NCBI GenBank assembly: GCA_963778225.1
Contig: CAVZTR010000013.1
Coordinates: 1 to 64,000, forward strand
Direction of reading: 5' to 3'
From: JAGVSR01 sp963778225
GTDB lineage: Bacteria > Pseudomonadota > Alphaproteobacteria > Rhizobiales > Hyphomicrobiaceae
Length of the DNA: 64,000 bases
Positions 52,992 to 61,883 of this stretch are shown piece by piece. The notes under the pieces are model-generated. The model saw only the letters and a list, made by a program, of their open reading frames with translations, had not been told where the DNA came from and did no database searches. Every line of letters begins with the position of its first letter. The stretch's first letter is position 1. The translations under genes and the position numbers were made by a program.

Positions 52992-53840
52992 ATGGCTGAA
53001 CCAGGGGCAGGAGACGGCGTGCCGGCAGGCAATCTCATGGCCGGCAAACGCGGTCTCATCATGGGCGTTGCCAACAATCGGTCCATTGCCTGGGGCATCG
53101 CGCGCGCTGTCGCCGCCCAGGGCGCCGAACTGGCCTTCACCTATCAGGGCGACGCGCTGAAAAAGCGGGTTGAGCCCTTGGCCGCGGAATTGGGCGCTAC
53201 TGTCGTCCTGCCCTGCGATGTCTCCGACAAGGCGTCCATCGACGCGCTGTTTGCGGAAATCGAAAAGAAGTGGGGCCGTCTGGACTTTCTTGTCCACGCC
53301 ATCGCCTTCTCGGACAAGAACGAACTGGATGGCCGCTACGTCGACACGACGGAAGCCAACTTCACCCAGACGATGCTCATCTCCTGTTTCTCGCTGACGG
53401 CCCTGGCCCAGCGCGCCGAGAAACTGATGACCAACGGCGGGTCGATCCTCACGCTCACATACTACGGCGCCGAAAAAGTCATGCCGCATTACAACGTCAT
53501 GGGCGTCGCCAAGGCCGCCCTTGAGGCGAGCGTCCGCTATCTCGCCTCCGACTTGGGCCGCAACAACATCCGCGTCAATGCGATCTCGGCCGGTCCGATC
53601 AAGACGCTGGCAGCCTCGGGGATCTCCGATTTCCGCTACATCCTGCGCTGGAACGAATACAATTCTCCGCTCCGGCGCACCGTTACGATCGAAGATGTCG
53701 GTGGCGCGGGTCTCTACCTGCTCTCCGATCTCGCCCGCGGTGTCACCGGCGAAGTTCATCACGTCGACAGCGGCTACCATGTCCAGGGCATGAAGAACGA
53801 AGACGCCCCTGATATCTCGGTCGTGAAGAGCGACGGCTGA
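52992..53840 (+). CDS. fabI: enoyl-ACP reductase (FabI)
   Basis: Last step of fatty acid chain extension. The 282-residue protein has the nucleotide site KRGLIMGVANNRSIAWGIARA, ending with SGYHVQGM. The catalytic pair Tyr and Lys appears as YNVMGVAKAALEASVRYLA, the Y-x6-K of FabI. GGGGAG precedes ATG 52992. In alphaproteobacteria fabI is often next to the histidine phosphatase found here. Confidence 0.96.
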   Translation: MAEPGAGDGVPAGNLMAGKRGLIMGVANNRSIAWGIARAVAAQGAELAFTYQGDALKKRVEPLAAELGATVVLPCDVSDKASIDALFAEIEKKWGRLDFLVHAIAFSDKNELDGRYVDTTEANFTQTMLISCFSLTALAQRAEKLMTNGGSILTLTYYGAEKVMPHYNVMGVAKAALEASVRYLASDLGRNNIRVNAISAGPIKTLAASGISDFRYILRWNEYNSPLRRTVTIEDVGGAGLYLLSDLARGVTGEVHHVDSGYHVQGMKNEDAPDISVVKSDG

Positions 53841-53882
53841 TCCGCAGCCGCGAGCGTCATTTGAGAGTTTGCAAGACGCAGC

Positions 53883-54470
53883 ATGCGCCCCGGCCTCACA
53901 CTCTACTTCGTCCGTCACGGCGAAACCGACTGGAACGCCGAACGGCGCTACCAGGGCCAGACGGACATTCACCTCAACGATCGCGGCCGCGCCCAATCGC
54001 GCCGCAATGGTGAGGCCTTGCGCGCCTTCCTGCCTCACATTGCGGACGCCGACTACGTCGCAAGCCCCCTCGGACGAACACGCGAGACAATGGAGATCCT
54101 GCGCGACACGCTGGGTCTTGCCCCAGCGGATTACCGGCTCGACCACCGGCTCATCGAACTCTCCTACGGCGCCTGGGAAGGCCAGCTTCAGGCCAATCTC
54201 CCCAACAGCGATCCCCAAGGTCTGGCAGACCGCTTCAAAGACCCCTTCAGGTGGCGGCCGGTGGGTGGCGAAAGCTACGCCGACCTATTGAAGCGCACCA
54301 TCGATTGGGCCGAAACACTTGAACGCGACACCGTCATCGCCTCCCATGGCGGTGTTTCGCGCTGCCTTCGCGCACACGTTCTCGGCCTCGACCCTGAAAC
54401 AATCCCCGCCCTCGAAAGCCCGCAAGATCGCGTCCTGGTCCTCACAGCCGGCAAGATGACCTGGGTGTAA
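53883..54470 (+). CDS. histidine phosphatase family protein
   Basis: A 195-residue phosphoglycerate-mutase-like protein with the phospho-His motif FVRHGETDWNAERRYQGQTD, the second histidine in ASHGGVSRC and the conserved YGAWEGQLQA. It belongs to the broad-specificity branch rather than glycolytic mutase. It lies 42 bases after fabI and is likely co-transcribed. Confidence 0.9.
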   Translation: MRPGLTLYFVRHGETDWNAERRYQGQTDIHLNDRGRAQSRRNGEALRAFLPHIADADYVASPLGRTRETMEILRDTLGLAPADYRLDHRLIELSYGAWEGQLQANLPNSDPQGLADRFKDPFRWRPVGGESYADLLKRTIDWAETLERDTVIASHGGVSRCLRAHVLGLDPETIPALESPQDRVLVLTAGKMTWV

Positions 54471-54526
54471 ATCGCCGTGAACCAGTCCGCTGTCCACTCC
54501 GTTTACCTATGAAGTCGCCACTTCCA

Positions 54527-54621
54527 CGCACGGCGGCCGGCTTCGCGACAGCGAAGTCGCCGTGCGATACGAAGAACACTACGCACGGCGGCCGGCTTCG
54601 TGACAGCGAGGTCGCCGTGCG
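54527..54621. repeat. two tandem 40-bp imperfect palindromes
   Basis: Copy 1 at 54527-54566 and copy 2 at 54582-54621, 15 bases apart. Each begins CGCACGGCGGCCGG and ends GTCGCCGTGCG, so the ends pair, with an inner stem CTTCGC/GCGAAG around GACA. Copy 2 differs in two bases, C to T and A to G, both converting Watson-Crick pairs to G-T pairs, which keeps the fold as RNA. Located between the histidine phosphatase and the DUF2177 gene. Confidence 0.85.
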
Positions 54622-54638
54622 CAAAAATGGAGAGGTAA

Positions 54639-55055
54639 ATGACGAAGTACGCGATCGCCTACCTCGCTGCGGGCCTTTACATGGCCGTCGTCGATAGCGT
54701 CTGGCTCACGTCGATGATCAACACCTACCGGCAGCACATCGGCGAATTGCTGCTGCCCGACGGCATCCGCATCGCTCCGGCCATTGCGTTCTACCTGCTC
54801 TATATCTTCGGCATCGTCTGGTTCGGGGTTTCCCCTGCTTTAGCCAATGGCGGCAGCCTCCAGACCGCGGCCCTCAACGGCGCCCTGCTCGGCCTCGTCT
54901 GCTATGGCACGTACGACCTGACAAACCAGGCAACGTTGAAGGTGTGGCCGACCTTCATCACGCTCATGGATCTTGCCTGGGGCGTGTTCCTGACCTCGAC
55001 GGCAGCCGTCGCCGGCACGCTGGCCGCACGCTGGTATGCGGGATCGGGCGCCTGA
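54639..55055 (+). CDS. DUF2177 family membrane protein
   Basis: A 138-residue protein with four hydrophobic segments (AIAYLAAGLYMAVVDSVWL, APAIAFYLLYIFGIVWFGV, LNGALLGLVCYGTYDL and MDLAWGVFLTSTAAVAGTLAA). It is the DUF2177 family, found in the same clusters as CFA-synthase-like and DUF1295 genes. AGAGG precedes ATG 54639. It is convergent with the methyltransferase gene, 4 bases apart, so it is not in an operon with it. Role unknown; membrane-lipid related by neighbourhood. Confidence 0.88.
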   Translation: MTKYAIAYLAAGLYMAVVDSVWLTSMINTYRQHIGELLLPDGIRIAPAIAFYLLYIFGIVWFGVSPALANGGSLQTAALNGALLGLVCYGTYDLTNQATLKVWPTFITLMDLAWGVFLTSTAAVAGTLAARWYAGSGA

Positions 55056-55059
55056 TGGC

Positions 55060-56100
55060 CTAACGAACCGGGCGCAGGCGATAGTGCTTCACGCCCCATT
55101 CCTCCCCGTTGGCGTGACCGAAGAGACCTTCGGTCGCCAGATAAAACAACCGCCAGCGCCGTTTCCACAGCGCCGCTTTCGGCCCGTAGACCTTGCGAAG
55201 GATAGGATCAATCTCAGTCTGGTTGCGGTCGAAATTCTCAATCCACTGCGTCGCCGTCCGCGAGTAATGCGTCCCACTCCAACGCCACTCCTCCTCGACC
55301 TCCACAAGATTGGAGAACTGCCGGATAAGACCATCGCTCGGCATGATCCCGCCCGTGAAGAAGTGCTGGCCGATCCAATCGGTGGGATCGGTGTGATCGA
55401 AGCGGTAAGGCGTCCCACGGTGCGAAAAGACATGAATGAAGAGCCGCCCGTCCGGCTCGAGCGCACCGCGCACCTTCGACAGCAGCGCGTCCCAATTCGA
55501 AATGTGCTCGAACATCTCAACGGACACGACACGATCGAACGCCCCGTCGGGCAAAAACGCATTCATGTCACAGGTGATCACGCGCACATTTGAAAGACCC
55601 CGCGCCCGCGCCGTCTGTTCAATGTACCGCCGCTGACTTGCCGAATTCGACACCGCCGTGATCGATGCATTCGGATACCGCGCGGCCATGAACAGCGTCA
55701 GTGATCCCCACCCGCATCCCAGTTCCAGGATCCTCTGCCCGTCGGCCAGCCCGGCGCGATCCGCCGTTATCGTCAACGCCGCCTCTTCCGCCTCATTGAG
55801 CGTCTCGTTGCCCGTCGCGTAGTAGCAGCATGAGTACTTCCGATGCGGCCCAAGCGTCAGCCCGAAGAACTCTTGCGGAAGCTCGTAATGCTGCTCGTTC
55901 GCCGCATCCGTGTGCAGCGCGATGGCTCGCCGCCGCATGTCTTCCGCGAATGCCCGATCGATCTCGGGGTCAGGCCTGAGTGACCGCTCGCGTGTCCCGA
56001 TCAAGGATTGTATTCCAAACCGGAGCAGACTGTCCGGCACTGTCAGGCTTTCGAGTGTGCGGATGGCACCTGTGATCAACGGCACCGGCATGGTGGTCAT
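55060..56100 (-). CDS. CFA-synthase-like SAM methyltransferase (short form)
   Basis: A 346-residue class I methyltransferase of the cyclopropane-fatty-acid-synthase family. The SAM motif is ILELGCGWGSL at about residues 122-132, and FSHRGTPYRFDHTDPTDWIGQHFFTGGIMPSD holds the family's C-terminal active-site signature. It is distinct from the other CFA-like gene at 59125. It probably acts on unsaturated acyl chains or small amines. It lies 41 bases downstream of DUF1295, in the same direction. Confidence 0.9.
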   Translation of the reverse strand: MTTMPVPLITGAIRTLESLTVPDSLLRFGIQSLIGTRERSLRPDPEIDRAFAEDMRRRAIALHTDAANEQHYELPQEFFGLTLGPHRKYSCCYYATGNETLNEAEEAALTITADRAGLADGQRILELGCGWGSLTLFMAARYPNASITAVSNSASQRRYIEQTARARGLSNVRVITCDMNAFLPDGAFDRVVSVEMFEHISNWDALLSKVRGALEPDGRLFIHVFSHRGTPYRFDHTDPTDWIGQHFFTGGIMPSDGLIRQFSNLVEVEEEWRWSGTHYSRTATQWIENFDRNQTEIDPILRKVYGPKAALWKRRWRLFYLATEGLFGHANGEEWGVKHYRLRPVR

Positions 56101-56141
56101 CGAAAGTCTCCCGCGAGAGCGGCCCCTTCACGGCCGCATGA

Positions 56142-56927
56142 CTAGAACAGCTTCGGAAAGAACACCGGCACCCGCGCTTTGTAGGCAGCGAACGCTTCCG
56201 GCCGCGACCGCTCCATATGCGCCTCTAGCGGCGGCACGCCGGAAACATGCGCCAGGAGGTGGTACATCAGCGCCGGCGCCAGCAATGCCAACAGTCCGAC
56301 CGGATAGCCCACAATGTCGAATGCAATGATCGGCCACGCACACCACGACAGCCATTCGAAGAAATAGTTCGGATGTCGCGAAAGGCTCCAGAGGCCCACG
56401 TCGCACACGCGGCCCTTGTTGCGTGGATCAGCTTTGAAGCGGGCCAATTGCCAGTCTGAAACACCGGTACCGACCACACCCGTCAGGAGCACGGCAGCCC
56501 CGACGACGTCGAACATGTCGATCGGACCCGGACGGTTCGCCGCCAGCGCCATCGCTCCCACGAGCGGCAACCCCGCAGCGGCCTGCGCCTGCAAGAACCA
56601 GAACAACCTGCGCGGATGCGCCTCGCCCCACTCGCGCCGCAGGTCTGCGTAGCGCGCATCTTCGGCCTTGCCCTGCGTCCGCCCGAACAGATACACACCG
56701 AGCCTCAACGACCAAAGCGCAGCCAGACCTGCTGCCAGCCAGTGCCGGGGACCGGGCTCTGGTCCACCGAGAATGAAGATCGCAGTCAGCCCCGCCAATC
56801 CGATCGCGAAAGTCCAAATCGTGTCGGCCCAGCCACCATTGCCGCTTCGCATGGCAATGATGAACCCGATCGCCATCATCAGCGAGAGGACTGCGACACT
56901 TCCGGCCAGTGCGATCAGGAGATCCAA
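56142..56927 (-). CDS. DUF1295 membrane protein (steroid-reductase-like)
   Basis: A 261-residue multi-pass protein. The C-terminal half has the isoprenylcysteine methyltransferase/5-alpha-reductase-like signature GLWSLSRHPNYFFEWLSWCAWPI and ends PVFFPKLF. About six membrane segments are predicted. Such DUF1295 proteins accompany CFA-like methyltransferases in fatty-acid-modifying clusters and may reduce or modify double bonds; function unproven. It is divergent from the flavoprotein gene, with 123 bases between. Confidence 0.9.
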   Translation of the reverse strand: MDLLIALAGSVAVLSLMMAIGFIIAMRSGNGGWADTIWTFAIGLAGLTAIFILGGPEPGPRHWLAAGLAALWSLRLGVYLFGRTQGKAEDARYADLRREWGEAHPRRLFWFLQAQAAAGLPLVGAMALAANRPGPIDMFDVVGAAVLLTGVVGTGVSDWQLARFKADPRNKGRVCDVGLWSLSRHPNYFFEWLSWCAWPIIAFDIVGYPVGLLALLAPALMYHLLAHVSGVPPLEAHMERSRPEAFAAYKARVPVFFPKLF

Positions 56928-56992
56928 GCTTTGAACACTTTTCTGTTTTTCATCCGCCTATTGAACGTGTTCACCCGCCGAACGGATCGTCG

Positions 56993-57022
56993 TGAACCAT
57001 TGCCAGACTGATTTCGTAGATC
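56993..57022 (+). promoter_or_regulatory. ECF-sigma-type promoter of the flavoprotein operon
   Basis: TGAACC at 56993-56998, an 18-base spacer ending in CG, then TAGATC at 57017-57022. The RpoE/ChrR (ECF11) promoters of purple bacteria have TGATCC and CGTAAG-like elements with the same 18-base spacing. The distance to the GTG start is 29 bases. Sequence match only, no expression evidence. Confidence 0.5.
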
Positions 57023-57050
57023 AACATGACATGGGTGGGGAACAAACACT

Positions 57051-58304
57051 GTGACGCGAATAGCCGTAGTTGGAGCCGGGATCTCGGGGCTGTCGTGCGC
57101 CCACATGCTGAGTGGCTCCCATGACGTGGTGCTGTTCGAAAGCGAAACGCGTCCTGGCGGCCATTCCCGGACGATTGCGGTCCCTCGCGCCGGCGGCTCT
57201 CTGCCCGTCGACACCGGCTTCATTGTCTACAACGAAGTGAATTACCCGCTCCTCACGAAACTCTTCGCCGCCCTCTCCGTACCGACGAAGCCGAGCGATA
57301 TGTCGTTCGGCGTCCGCTACGGCGACGGCGAGCTTGAATTCTGCGCCAGTTCGCTCGAAGGCATTTTCGCGCAGAAGAAGAACATGGTCTCCCCCCGCTA
57401 TCTTCGCATGCTGGCCGATATCATGCGGTTTTTCCGCTCCGCCAAACTCGTGCTCGATGAACCGGGTGACCCGACGCTCGCCGAATTCATCGACCGCCTC
57501 GCCCCCGGCGAATGGTTCAAGGACCGCTTCCTTATTCCAATGGGCGCGGCGATTTGGAGCACGCCGCCCCGCGACATGCTGGCCTTTCCGGCCAAGACCT
57601 TTGTCCGCTTTTTTCAGAACCATGGACTTTTGTCCGTCAATGGGCATCATCAATGGCGGACTGTCGATGGGGGCAGCGAACAGTATGTCCGGCGGATCAC
57701 CGAGAGCCTCGGCTCACGGGTCCGCACCGGCCAACCGATCAAGCAGGTTCGCGCGTCGCAAGGTGGGTTTGAAGTCGTGACGGCCACGGGGGAGACGGAT
57801 CGCTTTGACGAGGTGGTGCTCGCCGCGCATGCCGATGCGTCGCTGGCCATGCTCGCCGATCCGACAGATGAAGAACGCCGCATCCTCGGCCAGTTCAAAT
57901 TTCGCGACAACGAAGGCGTCCTCCACACGGACGCGCGCCTGATGCCAAACGCCAAGGCTGCATGGGCCAGCTGGGTCTATGCGTCCAACGGCGCTGATGA
58001 CGGCAGCGACGTTTCCGTCACCTACTGGATGAACAAGTTGCAGTCGCTTCCGGGCGAAGACGTCTTCGTCAGCTTGAACCCTGATCGCGAGATTGATCCC
58101 TCCAAAGTGATCGACCGCAACATCTTCCGCCATCCCGTGTTCTCGCGCGAAGCCGTCGCCGCGCAAGTCGAGATCCCCGCCATCCAAGGCAAGCGCGGCC
58201 TCTGGTTCTGCGGCGCCTGGCAGCGCAACGGCTTTCATGAAGATGGACTGTGGAGCGCTGTTCGCGTCGCGGAAGCCAAGAAAGTGCCGATCCCATGGGC
58301 ATGA
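57051..58304 (+). CDS. amine-oxidase-like FAD-dependent oxidoreductase
   Basis: A 417-residue flavoprotein of the NAD(P)/FAD amine-oxidase type. The dinucleotide motif VVGAGISGLSCAHML is at residues 4-18 and FESETRPGGHSRTI follows. The C-terminal part reads LWFCGAWQRNGFHEDGL. The start is GTG 57051. Similar proteins are found beside DUF1365 and CFA-like genes; in one purple bacterium they act in methylated/furan fatty acid formation. ATGA overlap couples it to DUF1365. Confidence 0.9.
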   Translation: MTRIAVVGAGISGLSCAHMLSGSHDVVLFESETRPGGHSRTIAVPRAGGSLPVDTGFIVYNEVNYPLLTKLFAALSVPTKPSDMSFGVRYGDGELEFCASSLEGIFAQKKNMVSPRYLRMLADIMRFFRSAKLVLDEPGDPTLAEFIDRLAPGEWFKDRFLIPMGAAIWSTPPRDMLAFPAKTFVRFFQNHGLLSVNGHHQWRTVDGGSEQYVRRITESLGSRVRTGQPIKQVRASQGGFEVVTATGETDRFDEVVLAAHADASLAMLADPTDEERRILGQFKFRDNEGVLHTDARLMPNAKAAWASWVYASNGADDGSDVSVTYWMNKLQSLPGEDVFVSLNPDREIDPSKVIDRNIFRHPVFSREAVAAQVEIPAIQGKRGLWFCGAWQRNGFHEDGLWSAVRVAEAKKVPIPWA

Positions 58305-59128
58305 TGGCCGCTTCCAACAAAAACACACCGATCGAGCGCGGACTTCTCGAAGCGCGCATCACGCACGCGCGCTTCTCGCCGAAGCCGTACACGCTGGCGC
58401 ACAACCTCACCTATCTCCACGTCCCCGTGGATGCCCTTCCGCAGTTGAAGCGCCGCTTCCTCGCTCGCAACGGATGGGGCCTCTTCGCCCTCAACGATCG
58501 CGACTATGGTAACGGCGGCAATGATTTTGGCGATTGGCTGCGCACCGCCTTCACAAGTGTCGGCGCCACGCTGCCTGAAGGCGAGATCACGCTCGTGACG
58601 CTGCCACGCGTGCTCGGCTTCGGCTTCAATCCGGTCAGCTTCTGGCTCTGCCACGATCGCTCCGGCGCTCTCGAAGCCGTCCTCGCCGAGGTCAACAACA
58701 CCTTCGGCGAGCGCCACTGCTATCTTTGCCGAAAGCCTGATGGCAGCCCCATCAGCTCCGACGAAGAGATCGTCGCGGAAAAAGTCTTCCACGTCTCCCC
58801 GTTCTTCCCCACCGACGGCGAATACCGCTTTCGCTTCATCGAGAAGCCGGACCGCGTCTCAATTCGCATCGATCTCTACCGCGAAGGCGCCCGCGCGCTG
58901 ACCGCCACCATTGGCGGTCGCCTGTCGACGCTCACCTCGCGCACGCTTTTCAAGAGCTTCTTACGCCATCCCTTCCCGACGCTGCAGGTCGTGCTGCTGA
59001 TCCACTATCACGCCGCGCGCCTGTACATGCGCGGCCACAAGATCTTCTCAAAGCCCACACCCCCCGGCCCGCTCGTAACATCCTCGTTCGGCGGTCCGGC
59101 AACGACGATCACTCCGGAGCAGACATGA
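58301..59128 (+). CDS. DUF1365 family protein
   Basis: A 275-residue protein matching DUF1365: RGLLEARITHARFSPKPYTLAHNLTYLHVPVDALPQL at the start, GFNPVSFWLCHDRSGALEAVLAEVNNTFGERHCYL, then YRFRFIEKPDRVSIRIDLY. It has no known enzyme activity. ATG 58301 shares ATGA with the flavoprotein stop (ATG 58295 is also in frame). It overlaps the CFA gene at its 3' end by 4 bases, so all three are one coupled operon. Confidence 0.9.
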   Translation: MMAASNKNTPIERGLLEARITHARFSPKPYTLAHNLTYLHVPVDALPQLKRRFLARNGWGLFALNDRDYGNGGNDFGDWLRTAFTSVGATLPEGEITLVTLPRVLGFGFNPVSFWLCHDRSGALEAVLAEVNNTFGERHCYLCRKPDGSPISSDEEIVAEKVFHVSPFFPTDGEYRFRFIEKPDRVSIRIDLYREGARALTATIGGRLSTLTSRTLFKSFLRHPFPTLQVVLLIHYHAARLYMRGHKIFSKPTPPGPLVTSSFGGPATTITPEQT

Positions 59129-60297
59129 CGACGATACCCTATCTCGGCCAGAAAGCCCTTCGCGTGCTGGAAAGTGCCACGCGCTTCGGTACCCTGACCG
59201 TCACCACACCAGAGGGTGTCGAACGCACGTTCTCCGGCCCCAACGCCGGTCCGCACGGCATCATTCACATCAAGGACTGGCGCACCATCAACGCCGCGCT
59301 CGCCGAAGGCGACATCGGCCTCGGCAACGCCTACATGGCCGGCTGGTGGGAGAGCCCGGATCTGGAAAACCTGCTGACGGTTCTGATGCTCAACATGGAT
59401 GGGCTCGGCCGCCTCGCGTGGGGCTCGTTCCTGCACCGCATCCGCTCCGTCGTGCTCGAATGGGTGTTCCGCCGCAACTCCGTCAAGGGCTCGCAGCGAA
59501 ACATCATGGCCCACTATGATGTCGGCAACGACTTCTATTCGCGCTGGCTTGACCCCACCATGACCTACTCCAGCGCGATCTTCGGCCAAACCGGCTCTGA
59601 TTTGGAAACCGCTCAGAAAGCCAAATACGCCCGCATCCTCGAGCGCATCGGCGGCAATCGCGGCAGCGTGCTTGAAATCGGCTGCGGCTGGGGCGGCTTC
59701 ACGGAAGCAGCCGTCCAGCAGGGCCACGATGTCACCGCGCTCACGATCTCTCCCCGCCAGCACGCCTACGCGACCGAGCGGGTCGGCAAAGCGGCCGACA
59801 TCAAGCTGCAGGACTACCGCAAACAGGGCGGCACCTTCTCATCCATCGTCTCGATCGAGATGTTCGAAGCCGTCGGCGAACGCTATTGGCCGACCTACTT
59901 CCAGACCGTTCGCGAACGCCTCGCATCGAACGGCGTCGCCGTCGTCCAGACCATCAGCATCAGCGAGCAGCTGTTCCCCAGCTACCGCACCTCCAGCGAC
60001 TACATCCGCCACCACATTTTCCCCGGCGGGATGCTGCCGTCCGTCTCGCGCTTCAAGCAGGAAGCCGAACGCGCCGGTCTTGGCGTGCAAGACGTGTTTT
60101 CATTCGGCCAGTGCTACGCCCGCACGTGCCGCGAATGGCTGCAACGCTTCGATGCGGCCCTGCCGGAAATTCGCGCGCTCGGCTACGAAGAAGGTTTCCT
60201 GCGAGGCTGGAGATTATATCTCGCCATGTGCGCCGGCGCCTTCGCGATTGGCCGCACCGATGTGCACCAGTTCGAACTCGTGCCCGTCAGAACCTGA
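59125..60297 (+). CDS. cyclopropane-fatty-acid-synthase-family methyltransferase
   Basis: A 390-residue CFA-synthase family enzyme. It has an N-terminal domain with IHIKDWRTINAALAEGDIGLGNAYMAGWWESPDLENLL, the SAM site VLEIGCGWGGF and the active-site region SIEMFEAVGERYWPTYFQTVRERL plus HHIFPGGMLPSVSRFKQEAERAGL. It methylates or cyclopropanates the double bond of phospholipid acyl chains. In this cluster a mid-chain methylated unsaturated fatty acid is an alternative product. It is convergent with the HAD gene, 7 bases apart. Confidence 0.94.
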   Translation: MTTIPYLGQKALRVLESATRFGTLTVTTPEGVERTFSGPNAGPHGIIHIKDWRTINAALAEGDIGLGNAYMAGWWESPDLENLLTVLMLNMDGLGRLAWGSFLHRIRSVVLEWVFRRNSVKGSQRNIMAHYDVGNDFYSRWLDPTMTYSSAIFGQTGSDLETAQKAKYARILERIGGNRGSVLEIGCGWGGFTEAAVQQGHDVTALTISPRQHAYATERVGKAADIKLQDYRKQGGTFSSIVSIEMFEAVGERYWPTYFQTVRERLASNGVAVVQTISISEQLFPSYRTSSDYIRHHIFPGGMLPSVSRFKQEAERAGLGVQDVFSFGQCYARTCREWLQRFDAALPEIRALGYEEGFLRGWRLYLAMCAGAFAIGRTDVHQFELVPVRT

Positions 60298-60304
60298 CCG
60301 CTTG

Positions 60305-61174
60305 TCAGGTCCAGGCGAGCCCGTTCATCGCGGCGATGGGCTTTTCCGCAACGTCGGCGAAGATCTCGGCGACCGTCTCAGAACTGATGCGGCCGCCAGG
60401 TCCTGCATGCACACCGCTGGCAACGTAGATGGCATCGATCCCGGCCGCCGCAGCACCCGCGATGTCCGTGCCGACGCCGTCACCGATCGCCAACACCTGC
60501 GCTCGATCGATCGCCGCGCCGCGCACCTGCGTCAGCCGTTCGAACGCCAGGTCGTACACCGGCAGATACGGCTTGCCCGCGTAGGCAACAGTCCCGCCCA
60601 GATCTTCGTAGGCCTTCGCCAGCGCCCCCGCGCAGTAGATGATCCGCCCGCCGCGCTCCACGGTGAGATCGGGGTTGGCGCAGATCATGTCCACGCCCCG
60701 CTTTTTCAGGAGCGCCAGAATCTCAACGTAGGTCTCGGGCGTTTCGCGCTCGTCGTCGTAGAGCCCGGAGCAAACAACCGTCTGAGCTTTCTGCAGGGGC
60801 ACCGGAGAAGCCGCGCCCTCAAACAAGCCCAGATCGCGCTCCGGCCCGATGTGCCCGATTGCATGCCCCGCAGCGGCAGCGCGGATGATCAGTTCGCGTG
60901 ACGCATCGCCGGATGTGAGAATGGTGTCATAGGCCGACCGCGGCACGCCGATGCGATCGAGTTGATCCACCACCGAGGGCGCCGGCCGCGGGGCATTCGA
61001 TAGCAAAAGGACGGTGCCCCCGCGCTCGCGGAACTTCGCACACGCGTCGGCGGCCGCCAGAAAAGGCGTCACGCCATTATGAATGACGCCCCAGATATCG
61101 ACGAGCCACGCCACCCGCCCCTCGGCGAACGGCGCAACAGACGAGATGATCGGAATGAGCGCTGGATCCTGCAT
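60305..61174 (-). CDS. HAD-superfamily hydrolase (TIGR01459 type)
   Basis: A 289-residue HAD phosphatase of subclass IIA. The catalytic-loop motif VDIWGVIHNG replaces the classic DxDxT, with D in the first position. It is followed by LLSNAPRP and the C-terminal AIGDGVGTDIAGAAAAGIDAIYV. The substrate is unknown. It stands between the lipid cluster and bchJ, transcribed towards the lipid cluster. TIGR01459-type genes are frequent next to ribF or others in rhizobia. Confidence 0.88.
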   Translation of the reverse strand: MQDPALIPIISSVAPFAEGRVAWLVDIWGVIHNGVTPFLAAADACAKFRERGGTVLLLSNAPRPAPSVVDQLDRIGVPRSAYDTILTSGDASRELIIRAAAAGHAIGHIGPERDLGLFEGAASPVPLQKAQTVVCSGLYDDERETPETYVEILALLKKRGVDMICANPDLTVERGGRIIYCAGALAKAYEDLGGTVAYAGKPYLPVYDLAFERLTQVRGAAIDRAQVLAIGDGVGTDIAGAAAAGIDAIYVASGVHAGPGGRISSETVAEIFADVAEKPIAAMNGLAWT

Positions 61175-61205
61175 GGGCCGTGCGTAATCGCCCGCACGCC
61201 GAGGA

Positions 61206-61883
61206 TCAAGCGCCAGGTTGTCCCAATTCCGCTCGCGCGAGTGTCACCGCGGCCACTTCTTCGAAACGGCACGGCCCCCCATCGACGGCGCCACACGCGG
61301 TCTCGACGATGGTGATCCGGGAATCGACCAGACTGCGGTACAGCCGAGTGAACGTCCCGGAATAGTAATCGCAGATCGGGTCAGCGGCATGCTCGCCCCG
61401 GCAGAGCGGACTTTCCGAAATCTGCAGGACCAGCGGGTTCGTCGAAATCGCTCGAAAGATCCCACTCCCGGCGAACGTCCACGAATGCTTCCCGATCGCG
61501 GCGGTCAGCGCCTTGGCGGCCAGCCGCCGTGGCAGAAACTTCAGCACAACCTGAGCCGGTTTCGGTATGCGGTTCGCTAGAATGTAGTCTCCCGTCAGCA
61601 GCCCCGCCTCCCACGAGACCGCGCGACAAAGTTCGGCCGAGGCAACGGCCCTCAACGCGCGGTGCAGCGCGATGACCTCGGCCTCATCCACCATCGCGTC
61701 CGGCAAGGCCTTGAGGTAACCGGTCAGGCCGGCGCTGCGAAAAATCTCGCGCCGCGCATCCTCGCCGAAACGGTCGCCGACCACGATCCCCAGCTGGATA
61801 ATCGCATTCGGCCCGATCCGTGCGGACGGCTCGTCAATGCCATCCGCACACTCGGCGGCAGCCTCAAGCGCCAGCGTTCTCAT
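61206..61883 (-). CDS. bchJ: BchJ (V4R-domain bacteriochlorophyll biosynthesis protein)
   Basis: A 225-residue protein with a V4R domain in its C-terminal half, including PLCRGEHAADPICDYYSGTFTRLYRSL and VETACGAVDGGPCRFEEV. BchJ was first named a vinyl reductase of bacteriochlorophyll synthesis, then a probable accessory or carrier of the tetrapyrrole. ATG 61883 overlaps the bchE 3' end by 20 bases, so bchE and bchJ form one operon, in the same order as in Rhodobacter. Confidence 0.92.
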   Translation of the reverse strand: MRTLALEAAAECADGIDEPSARIGPNAIIQLGIVVGDRFGEDARREIFRSAGLTGYLKALPDAMVDEAEVIALHRALRAVASAELCRAVSWEAGLLTGDYILANRIPKPAQVVLKFLPRRLAAKALTAAIGKHSWTFAGSGIFRAISTNPLVLQISESPLCRGEHAADPICDYYSGTFTRLYRSLVDSRITIVETACGAVDGGPCRFEEVAAVTLARAELGQPGA

